From Candidatus Uhrbacteria bacterium (GTDB taxonomy: Bacteria > Patescibacteriota > Patescibacteriia > 2-12-FULL-60-25), in contig JADZEJ010000007.1 of the NCBI GenBank assembly GCA_020850575.1, forward strand, positions 62,001 to 126,000: a stretch of DNA of 64,000 nt, in the 5' to 3' direction. Below are positions 17,455 to 24,903 of the stretch, in pieces (the stretch's first letter is position 1; every line of letters begins with the position of its first letter). Both the position numbers and the translations under genes were made by a program. The notes beneath the pieces are model-generated. The model was not told where the DNA came from. It was given only the letters and a program-made list of their open reading frames with translations, and ran no database searches.

Positions 17455-18635
17455 ACGAGTCTGACAAAATGACGTTTACCCTTTTGAACAATCGCACCAA
17501 CACCAATTTCCATCATAATATCTGTTGCAACTACGTCATTTACCTTCACTCCACCCTGTTCAATTTGCCGACGCGCTTCGGTTTTAGATGATACAATCTT
17601 CATCTCAACGAGAACATCAATTAATTTCACTAAAGCCCCGGAAGAAGATACTGCGTATTCCAACATTTCTTCCGGTTTCTCTCCTTTTTGATGAACCGAC
17701 GTAAAGTGAGCATCTGCCGCAATCGCTGCTTCATCCGAAACCAACAAACGCACTATCGCCTTTGCGAGTTCACGCTTAAATTGCATAGGATTTTCTCCGC
17801 CTTCAATCGCCTGCTTCATTTCAGATAACTCATCATCCGAAATATCTGTAAGCAGTTCATAGCCGGGCAAAACCATTGCATCAGACCAACTCATAATTTT
17901 ACCGTAAATATCATTCGGTTCATCCAAAAAAGTCACCATATTCCCCTCACTCTTTCCCATTTTCTTTCCTGTTGGATCAACGAGTAGTTTTGTCGTAAGA
18001 ACATATTTTTCCTTATTCTTCATCTCGCGCAACAACGTCCGACCTGTCAACATATTGAATGTTTGATCATTTCCACCAATTTCCAAATCAACTTCCATGA
18101 AAACTGAGTCGTAGCCCTGCATAAGTGGATACATGAACTCATGCATGTAAATAGGTTTACCTTCTCGTAACCGATCCTGAAACATATCACGCTCCAACAT
18201 TTGTTGCGCAGTAAAACGTGAAGATAATTCAATCACGTCTGAAAAAGTCATCTTCGCTAACCAGTCACTATTAAATCTCAATTCAACCGGATTCTCTCCT
18301 TCAAAACGAAGGAAACGCCCCGCCTGCTCTTTATATAATTTACAATTCGCCAAAACTTCTTCTCGTGTCAATTGTTTACGTGTGGCTTTCTTATCCGTAG
18401 GATCACCAATCATTGCGGTAAAGTCTCCAATAAGCAAAATAACTCTATATCCCATTTCTTGAAGCATGGCTAATTTACGCAACCAAATAACATGTCCTAA
18501 ATGCACAGTCGGACCAGTAGGATCAATCCCAGCATAAACAAGTAAAGGTGGTCCGGAAACCATCCGATCAGCCAATTTTTCCGGAGAAGGAAACACATTC
18601 TGTACGGCACGAGTCAAGAAATATTGAAGATTCAT
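17451..18635 (-). CDS. tyrS: Tyrosyl-tRNA synthetase
   Basis: TyrRS charges tRNA-Tyr. The 394-residue product has the class I site TVHLGHVIWLRKL near residue 38 and the GNDQTFNMLTGRTL block near 190. The KMSKS-type loop is KKMGKSEGN near 228. A C-terminal S4-like RNA-binding domain ends with ARRQIEQGGVKVND. Length is normal. It is the first gene of a tyrS-argS pair. Its promoter is unclear; a TAAGCT box nine bases before the ATG is a weak candidate. Confidence 0.96.
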   Translation of the reverse strand: MNLQYFLTRAVQNVFPSPEKLADRMVSGPPLLVYAGIDPTGPTVHLGHVIWLRKLAMLQEMGYRVILLIGDFTAMIGDPTDKKATRKQLTREEVLANCKLYKEQAGRFLRFEGENPVELRFNSDWLAKMTFSDVIELSSRFTAQQMLERDMFQDRLREGKPIYMHEFMYPLMQGYDSVFMEVDLEIGGNDQTFNMLTGRTLLREMKNKEKYVLTTKLLVDPTGKKMGKSEGNMVTFLDEPNDIYGKIMSWSDAMVLPGYELLTDISDDELSEMKQAIEGGENPMQFKRELAKAIVRLLVSDEAAIAADAHFTSVHQKGEKPEEMLEYAVSSSGALVKLIDVLVEMKIVSSKTEARRQIEQGGVKVNDVVATDIMMEIGVGAIVQKGKRHFVRLV

Positions 18636-18670
18636 ATTTAATTCAGCTTAACCCAAAATAAATCCACTGG

Positions 18671-18720
18671 CAAACAAAAAACCTCGATCAACGACTAACA
18701 AAAGTTAGACAAATCGAGGT
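18671..18720 (-). terminator. Terminator overlapping the end of the 18705-19235 gene
   Basis: On the minus strand an ACCTCGAT / ATCGAGGT stem (18681-18688 with 18713-18720), with an inner ctaac / gttag stem, is followed by six T. The stop codon at 18705 lies inside the hairpin. Confidence 0.8.
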
Positions 18721-19235
18721 GAAAAATGCAACACAGAACGCTCTCCAAACATCTTGATGAGATCATCGAAATTAACCGCATGAACAACATATTGCGTCTC
18801 GAGCCAAATGCCATAAGCGACGAGCAAATGCTCAAAATTTTGCCTATGTTGAAACATTCCCTCGGACCAACGACGATGAAGATGCAACTGATCCAATGCG
18901 ACTTTTATCGAATCCAAACGGTCACGATCCAAAATAAATGTGATAAGCGCACATGCATCACGTACGTCAGGCTGCTCGGCAAGTTCAACCGACGATCTGA
19001 CACTGACATGCCGCAAAGCCTCATCAACATTCACCGGTGTAATCGCATTAAAAAAATTCTTCGCATCTTCGAGTTCAAACTCAGCTCCCCAACCGACCAT
19101 ACCTCGAAGTCTAAACACATCTCCGATTAGCCCCAAGTAGTGCAATACAGCTTCAACGTTTTGTGGAAAAACGACATCTCTTATCAATCCCAATCGTTTC
19201 TGATAAAACGCGTCAGCATCAAGCTTCCAGCTCAT
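18705..19235 (-). CDS. Orphan protein, paralogue of its upstream neighbour
   Basis: The start chosen is the ATG at 19235, which overlaps the stop of the upstream gene in ATGA. This gives 176 residues. No family is recognised. It is predicted to be mostly helical and cytoplasmic, without signal or membrane segments. It shares with the upstream protein a GDVxRxR-type block (LIGDVFRLRG) and, about 66 residues later, the block DRDRLDSIKVALDQLHLHR, which matches HRDRLQSFLISLTRITMHR in the neighbour. The two therefore look like diverged copies of one gene. The pair sits between valS and tyrS with its own promoter and terminator. The function is unknown. Confidence 0.65.
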   Translation of the reverse strand: MSWKLDADAFYQKRLGLIRDVVFPQNVEAVLHYLGLIGDVFRLRGMVGWGAEFELEDAKNFFNAITPVNVDEALRHVSVRSSVELAEQPDVRDACALITFILDRDRLDSIKVALDQLHLHRRWSEGMFQHRQNFEHLLVAYGIWLETQYVVHAVNFDDLIKMFGERSVLHFSPRFV

Positions 19236-19816
19236 GGTGTATCGTTGTTCAAATTGATCGGACGTTTCATGCAACAGACATACGTCACCCAAGGAGGTTC
19301 ACTTTCGACCAAAAGACGATCACCGCGCTTCGCATTGATTGAAATTGGTCCGAGACGAAGAGAAAAAAATACTTGTCCCAACCAAGCGTCAATGGTCTCG
19401 CGACTTCGCTCCAACATCGCTGCACGACCACTACGCAATAGCGTAAATCGATGCATCGTAATTCGCGTCAACGAAATCAGAAAAGATTGCAATCGATCTC
19501 TATGAAAAATCGACATGTCAACATCGGCTGGAAGCGAAATTGTTTCTGGATAAACAAACAATCCAAGAGGACCTGGCGTATAAACACAGATAATCGCATC
19601 CTCCAAAATATCTTGAGTAAGATTTTTTTTCCATTCGACCATTTGCGGAGAACGCGGAAACACTTTCATCCGATACAAATCGCCCATGGCTATCAATATC
19701 TGAACAGTGATCACATCAGACGATGGTTCTTGAAGAAGCCGCAGAATGTCTTCATACACAGCTTCAGCATAAGTTTGTCGTCGTACATCCCAATCAAATT
19801 TCGTTTGATTTTCCAT
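19232..19816 (-). CDS. Orphan protein, first of a paralogous pair
   Basis: This 194-residue protein belongs to no family that I recognise. The N-terminal 30 residues are charged and helical (YAEAVYEDILRLLQE). An IAMGDLYRMK block follows, and after about 61 residues the HRDRLQSFLISLTRITMHR block that recurs in the downstream protein. There is no signal peptide. A GAGG stretch seven bases before the ATG acts as a Shine-Dalgarno sequence, and a promoter lies about 50 bases upstream. The stop codon overlaps the next start (ATGA), which points to a fixed ratio of two related subunits. Confidence 0.7.
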   Translation of the reverse strand: MENQTKFDWDVRRQTYAEAVYEDILRLLQEPSSDVITVQILIAMGDLYRMKVFPRSPQMVEWKKNLTQDILEDAIICVYTPGPLGLFVYPETISLPADVDMSIFHRDRLQSFLISLTRITMHRFTLLRSGRAAMLERSRETIDAWLGQVFFSLRLGPISINAKRGDRLLVESEPPWVTYVCCMKRPINLNNDTP

Positions 19817-19862
19817 GTAGAACCCTCAAATAGAGAGAGTGATAAAAAAGAACGCACACCGC

Positions 19863-19891
19863 AGTACACATGACAACGATTAAAATGTCAA
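19863..19891 (-). promoter_or_regulatory. Promoter of the paralogous orphan pair
   Basis: TTGACA (19886-19891), a 17-base spacer and TGTACT (19863-19868) lie on the minus strand in the gap after valS. The mRNA would have a leader of about 40 bases. Confidence 0.55.
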
Positions 19892-19894
19892 GAT

Positions 19895-22582
19895 TTATCC
19901 TAACAAAGTACGTTTAGCTACTAGCGCTTGAATTTTCGTTTGAGCCTCTAGTAATTTCTTCTCCATAGCTTGTGTAACTTTTTCTGGCGCTTTCGACAAA
20001 AATTCTTCATTCTGTAATTTCTCTTCTGTTAAAACCACATACGCTTCAAGTTGAGTTAGTTCTTTTGCAATTTTCTCTTTTTCCTTTTCAATATCAACCA
20101 TGGCTAAAGCGTTCACTGCAATTGTCACTCCCGTCCCAACCACGCTCGGCCAACCAGCTGGGAATGATTCAACAACGTGTACAGATGAGGCTCTGGCGAG
20201 AACGCAAATAATCTCAGTATTGTTCAATACCAAATCTTTAGACAAAGCATCGGCGATCAAAGCAAATTCAACTTTAACAGCTGGTTCAATTCCTTGTTCA
20301 CTTCGAAGTCTACGCATATTCGAAATAATTTCTTGCAATGATCGAAAAGCGTCATATTCCGAATGCCTTAATGGTAAATGACTACCTTCTGGCCAAACAG
20401 CAGTAATACAATCTCCCTTAAAACCGGCTAATCCCCAAATATATTCTGTCACAAATGGCATGAATGGATGCCATAATCTTAGGAGAGTATGCAAAGCCCA
20501 CACGAGTTGCATCTCTTTACCTTTTTCGATCTTAGAAATTTCTAAATACCAATCAGCTAAATCATTCCAAGTAAAATCCCTCAACTCTTCTGCTGCAGAA
20601 GAAAACTGATACTTGGATAATTTATCGGTCACAGAAAAAATCACTTCTCTCTGTCTTTGCAAAAACCATCGATCAACAAAAGTAGTCTGGTTAATCTCCG
20701 GGGTAGGATTTGTAACATCCGCATCGCCAATTTGAAGAAGAATAAATCGCGAAATATTCCACAACTTATTCGTGAAGTTTCTAAAACCTTCGATCTTCGC
20801 TTCGGATAATCTCACATCTTGTCCTGGCGTTGTTCCCATCACAAGCGATAAGCGCACTGCATCAGTGCCATATTTAGGAATCAGATCCAATGGATCCAAA
20901 ATATTACCAAGCGATTTTGACATTTTTCTCCCCTGCTCATCACGCACCAAGCCGTGCAAATACACATTCTTAAAAGGTACTTCACCCAAAGCATAGGTCG
21001 ACATAAGAATCATACGCGCGACCCAAAAAAACAAAATATCATATCCCGTTTCCAATACTGCATTCGGATGATAATCCCGGTGTTCCTCCCACATTTTTTT
21101 ATTTGGCCAACCCAAAGTCGAAAAAGACCACATTCCTGAAGAAAACCAGGTATCCAATGTATCCGGATCCTGAATCCATTCTTCGCCGGGTGATGTCTCC
21201 GATATCATCATCTCCTTTTCCACAACCGAAGTATCTGCTTGTGCTCGATACCAAACGGGAATCCGATGTCCAAACCAAATCTGACGTGAAATGCACCAAT
21301 CGCGAAGATGATTAATCCAATGAAAATAAATCTTATTAAAACGTTCTGGGACAATATTTATTTCACCAGATTCAACAGCTTCAATCATCAATTCTTTAAG
21401 CGAAACCATCTCGCCTTTTTTCCATTTTCCAAGAGTATCATTCCGTAATGCGAACAACTTATTCACACGAATAAACCATTGCTCCATTGGTAATTGTTCA
21501 ACGGCAGCACCTCCTCGTTCGGCAACTGGTAAATTTTGCATTATGTCTTCAACGGAAAGTAAAACTCCAGCGGAACGCAAATGCTTTTCAATCTTTTCAC
21601 GTGCTTCAAGAATCGACAAACCAACAAAATCCGAACCAACTTCGGGTAACAAATGAGCATCTTTTCCAATCACTGCCGTCGTCTCTAAACCATGTCTCTC
21701 AGCAATATCCGCATCAATCATCGAATGTGCCGGCGTCACGCCTAAAGCTCCCGTCCCAAAAGCAGGATCCACTGCTTCATCACCAATAATCTTAATTGTT
21801 AGAGTCTTACCGCAAAAAACCGGATGAAACGTTTTACCGATAAAATCTTTATAGCGTGTATCGTCCGGATGAACCGCCACGGCCTTATCGCCAAATTTTG
21901 TCTCTGGTCGTGTTGTAGAAATCGCAATTGGAAAGTCCGCATCATATGTGAAAGTCAATAATTTTGCTTTCGTTTCTTGTATCAAAACTTCATCATCGCT
22001 TAACGTAGTCTGAAATTGCGGATCCCAATTCACAATTCGATATCCTCGCTCAATAACCCCATCATCAAACATCATTTTAAACATGTGAGTAACCGCGCGA
22101 CTACGTTCCGTATCCAAGGTATAACGCTCACGTGACCAATCACAAGAACAACCCATCTTACGAACTTGTTTATTGATTGTATTTTTTGATTCTTCTGCAA
22201 ACTTGACCACTTCTTCCAAAAATTTCTCACGTCCTAAAAATTCACGTGGATTTTTCATCCCTTGTTTCATCAAAAGTTGCTCAACCTTCACCTGAGTGGC
22301 TATTGCTGCATGATCAGTTCCAGGAATCCAAAGCGTTCTTTTTCCTTGCATGCGCTGGAAACGAATCAACAAGTCTTCAATCGCCAACATCGTAGCATGC
22401 CCCATATGCAAAGTTCCCGTCCGATTTGGTGGAGGCATGGTAATGCAATATGGATCTCCGGCTTGATTTCTCTCTGGTAATTGATCCGGGTTAAAAACTC
22501 CGGATTTCTCCCAATTAGCATAAATCCGATCTTCAACGCTCGAAGCGTCATATGTTTTTTGTAGGTCAGAAAAGCGATTCAT
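19895..22582 (-). CDS. valS: Valyl-tRNA synthetase
   Basis: ValRS charges tRNA-Val and edits mischarged threonine. The 895-residue product has the class I site PPPNRTGTLHMGHA near residue 50 and the editing domain with STTRPETKFGDKAVAVHP near 215. The KMSKS loop is GRKMSKSLGN near 555, followed by an anticodon-binding domain with HPFMPFVTEYIW and a C-terminal coiled coil (about 830-890). Length is normal. It precedes the orphan pair in the same direction. Both tRNA-Val genes of the window would be its substrates. Confidence 0.97.
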   Translation of the reverse strand: MNRFSDLQKTYDASSVEDRIYANWEKSGVFNPDQLPERNQAGDPYCITMPPPNRTGTLHMGHATMLAIEDLLIRFQRMQGKRTLWIPGTDHAAIATQVKVEQLLMKQGMKNPREFLGREKFLEEVVKFAEESKNTINKQVRKMGCSCDWSRERYTLDTERSRAVTHMFKMMFDDGVIERGYRIVNWDPQFQTTLSDDEVLIQETKAKLLTFTYDADFPIAISTTRPETKFGDKAVAVHPDDTRYKDFIGKTFHPVFCGKTLTIKIIGDEAVDPAFGTGALGVTPAHSMIDADIAERHGLETTAVIGKDAHLLPEVGSDFVGLSILEAREKIEKHLRSAGVLLSVEDIMQNLPVAERGGAAVEQLPMEQWFIRVNKLFALRNDTLGKWKKGEMVSLKELMIEAVESGEINIVPERFNKIYFHWINHLRDWCISRQIWFGHRIPVWYRAQADTSVVEKEMMISETSPGEEWIQDPDTLDTWFSSGMWSFSTLGWPNKKMWEEHRDYHPNAVLETGYDILFFWVARMILMSTYALGEVPFKNVYLHGLVRDEQGRKMSKSLGNILDPLDLIPKYGTDAVRLSLVMGTTPGQDVRLSEAKIEGFRNFTNKLWNISRFILLQIGDADVTNPTPEINQTTFVDRWFLQRQREVIFSVTDKLSKYQFSSAAEELRDFTWNDLADWYLEISKIEKGKEMQLVWALHTLLRLWHPFMPFVTEYIWGLAGFKGDCITAVWPEGSHLPLRHSEYDAFRSLQEIISNMRRLRSEQGIEPAVKVEFALIADALSKDLVLNNTEIICVLARASSVHVVESFPAGWPSVVGTGVTIAVNALAMVDIEKEKEKIAKELTQLEAYVVLTEEKLQNEEFLSKAPEKVTQAMEKKLLEAQTKIQALVAKRTLLG

Positions 22583-22738
22583 AGTCGTAAAACATCTTAC
22601 AACAAAGCAGATAAAAATACCTAAAAGTTAAGATTAAACTTTTCAAAATAGAAAAAGAGCAAAAAAATGAAGCTTAATTAAACAAAAAAAATGCAAATAT
22701 TGAATGTACAAATTTCTGCTTAATAGAGCGATTTTATC

Positions 22739-22767
22739 TTGACCTGATCTAAAATTCTCGCTAAGGT
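22739..22767 (+). promoter_or_regulatory. Promoter of the degenerate DHH gene
   Basis: TTGACC (22739-22744), a 17-base spacer and TAAGGT (22762-22767) give a predicted leader of only about eight bases before the ATG at 22783. The AT-rich stretch from 22583 to 22738 holds nothing else. Confidence 0.55.
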
Positions 22768-22782
22768 ATCTCATTAATCAGC

Positions 22783-23946
22783 ATGGCTCTCTCTCCAGAA
22801 CAACAAGCGCTTGAGCTAATAACTCGCTCAAAACGAATCTTAGTAACCACTCGTGACAAGGCATCTATCGATGCTCTAACTTCGGTTATCTCCTGCGTTT
22901 CATTTCTCACGAAACAAAAAAAAGGCGTCGAAGGCGTTATTCCAAATATCAAAACCTCAGAACAGCCAAAATTTTTAGCCAAAAATCTAGAAAATATACT
23001 TCCGACAACTGGACCAATGCGACATTTTGAATTAAGTCTCGATCTGCATCAAACAGAACTCGGCGAGCTCTTCTACGACGTTCACGACAAACAAGCTGTT
23101 ATTACCATCGTTCCAAAATCTGGAGAATGGACTTCAAAAGACGTTCATTTTCGAGCAGGACAGGATCGATACGATCTCATCATCGCTGTAGATTGTCCTG
23201 ATATGGCTTCACTTGGTTCACTCTTCCATAATCACGCGGATTTCATCTACCGAACGCCAGTCATCAACATCGATCACGATCCAAGCAATGAATATTGGGG
23301 ACAAATCAATATAGTTGATCTGACCACAGTATCAACCACTGAAATACTGTTTCGTTTTTTTGAATTTTGGAATCGCGGCAATATCGATGCCGATCTTGCC
23401 ACTAATTTACTTGCTGGAATGATTGTTAAAACTCAATCATTTCGCACTATGAATGTGACTCCACGCACACTCCAAGTCGCCTCACAATTATTGACACTTG
23501 GTGCTCGTCGTGAAGAAATAGTTCATGGGTTATGGCGCACAAAAACCGTTCCTACGCTCAAACTCTGGGGACGTGCTCTTACTCGTCTCGAACAAGACAC
23601 ATCATGCGGAATCATTTGGACAACCTTGACTCGTCAAGACTTTTTAGAATCAGAAACTTCAAGCGATGCACTGACGGGCATCGTACAAGAACTTATTAGT
23701 TATGCTCCTGAAGCCAGCATTATCGTTTTAATCTATGAAGATGAGCAAGTTTCATCCAAAGGAGCTCGTGCCATCATTCACGCTTCACCACCGTTTTCTG
23801 CACATGAACTTGGTCATAGTTTTGGCGCATCCGGCAATCGAAGCCAAGTTGATTTCTATATAATGCCAGGAACCACATTAGTCGAAAGTGTAAAACTCAT
23901 AATCAATCGTATTCGTGAAGTGATCAAAATCAAATCGTTAAAATAA
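22783..23946 (+). CDS. DHH-family protein with degenerate catalytic motifs
   Basis: The 387-residue product has the overall plan of the NrnA/DHH phosphoesterases, which hydrolyse short oligonucleotides or cyclic dinucleotides. The motifs are altered. The first, normally HxxPDGDxxGS, reads TTRDKASIDAL. The second reads IAVDCPDMASLG. The DHH motif reads NIDHDPSNEYWG. The GGGGHxxAAG motif near the C-terminus reads FGASGNRSQVD. Most metal ligands therefore look lost or replaced. A second, intact DHH protein lies at 58398-59372. This one may be a pseudoenzyme, perhaps a binding or regulatory protein. It stands alone downstream of a near-leaderless promoter. Confidence 0.7.
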   Translation: MALSPEQQALELITRSKRILVTTRDKASIDALTSVISCVSFLTKQKKGVEGVIPNIKTSEQPKFLAKNLENILPTTGPMRHFELSLDLHQTELGELFYDVHDKQAVITIVPKSGEWTSKDVHFRAGQDRYDLIIAVDCPDMASLGSLFHNHADFIYRTPVINIDHDPSNEYWGQINIVDLTTVSTTEILFRFFEFWNRGNIDADLATNLLAGMIVKTQSFRTMNVTPRTLQVASQLLTLGARREEIVHGLWRTKTVPTLKLWGRALTRLEQDTSCGIIWTTLTRQDFLESETSSDALTGIVQELISYAPEASIIVLIYEDEQVSSKGARAIIHASPPFSAHELGHSFGASGNRSQVDFYIMPGTTLVESVKLIINRIREVIKIKSLK

Positions 23947-24034
23947 AAAACAGTCAAATTGGGTGAGGTCTCCCCAGACACTCAATCCTCGCCAGGAAAA
24001 AGTATCTTGAAGACTCACCCAACGTGACCGTTGT
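23945..24034 (-). ncRNA. Candidate small RNA with its own promoter and terminator stem
   Basis: On the minus strand a promoter would start transcription near 24034. The RNA folds with an outer TTGGGTGAG / CTCACCCAA stem (24014-24022 with 23959-23967). Three short inner hairpins are possible, including GTCT-GGGG-AGAC. A T-rich run (TGACTGTTTTTTATTTT) follows the outer stem. The total is about 90 bases. No known family is recognised, including SRP RNA. A coding role is unlikely because no start codon with a signal is present. Confidence 0.45.
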
Positions 24035-24040
24035 GTACAT

Positions 24041-24069
24041 AGCATAGCCGAAACCGTGAACCCTGCCAA
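24041..24069 (-). promoter_or_regulatory. Promoter of the candidate small RNA
   Basis: TTGGCA (24064-24069), exactly 17 bases, and TATGCT (24041-24046) match the style of other promoters in this window. Confidence 0.5.
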
Positions 24070-24080
24070 GTTTTCCAAAA

Positions 24081-24117
24081 ATAATAAAAAAACCCTTTTT
24101 AATGGGCTTTTTTATTA
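24081..24117. terminator. Bidirectional terminator
   Basis: An aataaaaaa-ccc / ggg-c-ttttttatt hairpin (24083-24117) lies between the gene ending at 24135 on the minus strand and the DHH gene side. It has A and T runs on both sides. Confidence 0.6.
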
Positions 24118-24134
24118 CCAAAGAATCAAATATA

Positions 24135-24806
24135 TTATTTGCAGCTGCTCGTACATCTCTTGTAGAGATCCCCACAATTTGCAACCTTGTCAATATCAGT
24201 CGCCGCCCTTTTACAAATTGCTGCTTCAGTTGAACATTTCTGTTCACAAACTGATGGTATTTTCATCATTGTTTCACCACCTGTTTGACCACATGATTTT
24301 CTACATTCAGTACTCGTATTCTCCCCACCAGCGACACATCGTTCATAACAAACATTCGGATCCGTTTTGGTAATGCCCGCACCACCTGTCGTATCGGCAC
24401 AAGCCGCAGCACTTGATTTACATTGAGACGTTAACATTTTCAACATCTCTTCTATGCGATCTAAGCGCTTTCCTAACTGCTCAACGCTTTGACGAATTGC
24501 GGAATTTGTCGTATCGACCGCTGGTCTCGATTGCGCATCAACCGTTGACCAAGCGATTGCACCCGTCAAAACCACAGCTAAACCGGCTACTATAGCAGCT
24601 GTCCAAACCTGACCGACGCCACGAGCTGTATGAAAAATATGATGATCCCGTACATGCGATGTCGGACCAACATAACGTACGCTACAAGATACACCACAAC
24701 CACCATGACCACATGACGGCTCATGCGCATTCATACCTTCAGGAACAGGACTATGAGCAGCTTTACGCACCACACGGCGCACTGGTTTTTTAGAGAGTTC
24801 TGCCAT
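24135..24806 (-). CDS. Single-span membrane protein with cysteine-pair repeats
   Basis: The start chosen is Met at 24806 (MAELSKKPVRRVVRK), since the residues before it look like untranslated leader. The product has 223 residues. A basic N-terminus and a His/Cys-rich stretch (SCGHGGCGVSC) precede one membrane helix near residues 60-80 (IVAGLAVVLTGAIAW). A short helical, possibly coiled-coil segment follows (VEQLGKRLDRIEEMLKML). The last 85 residues carry C-x3-C pairs (CYERC, CRKSC, CEQKC), which suggest a disulfide-bonded domain outside the cell. No family is recognised. It is divergent from the M3 peptidase gene, with promoters back to back. Confidence 0.65.
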   Translation of the reverse strand: MAELSKKPVRRVVRKAAHSPVPEGMNAHEPSCGHGGCGVSCSVRYVGPTSHVRDHHIFHTARGVGQVWTAAIVAGLAVVLTGAIAWSTVDAQSRPAVDTTNSAIRQSVEQLGKRLDRIEEMLKMLTSQCKSSAAACADTTGGAGITKTDPNVCYERCVAGGENTSTECRKSCGQTGGETMMKIPSVCEQKCSTEAAICKRAATDIDKVANCGDLYKRCTSSCK

Positions 24807-24845
24807 AAAAAAACAAAAGGACTGAAAAGAATAAATAATGATTCT

Positions 24846-24851
24846 AGTATA
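24846..24851 (-). promoter_or_regulatory. -10 box of the cysteine-pair membrane protein gene
   Basis: TGGTATACT (extended -10, hexamer 24846-24851) lies about 39 bases before the ATG at 24806. Confidence 0.45.
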
Positions 24852-24864
24852 CCACAAAACGATC

Positions 24865-24892
24865 TCGACACCGTATCGTATTCGGGTACACT
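24865..24892 (+). promoter_or_regulatory. M3 peptidase promoter, leaderless type
   Basis: TCGACA (24865-24870), a 16-base spacer and TACACT (24887-24892) end 11 bases before the ATG at 24904. Confidence 0.5.
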
Positions 24893-24903
24893 AAAGGCAC
24901 ACT

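Noticed and set aside
23945-24034. SRP RNA
   Set aside because: The conserved GGAAGG-AGCAG tip of bacterial SRP RNA is absent.
23954-24247. 97-residue open frame on the minus strand
   Set aside because: Its 5' half overlaps the cysteine-pair membrane gene in another frame, and its 3' half covers a promoter, a terminator and a structured RNA candidate.
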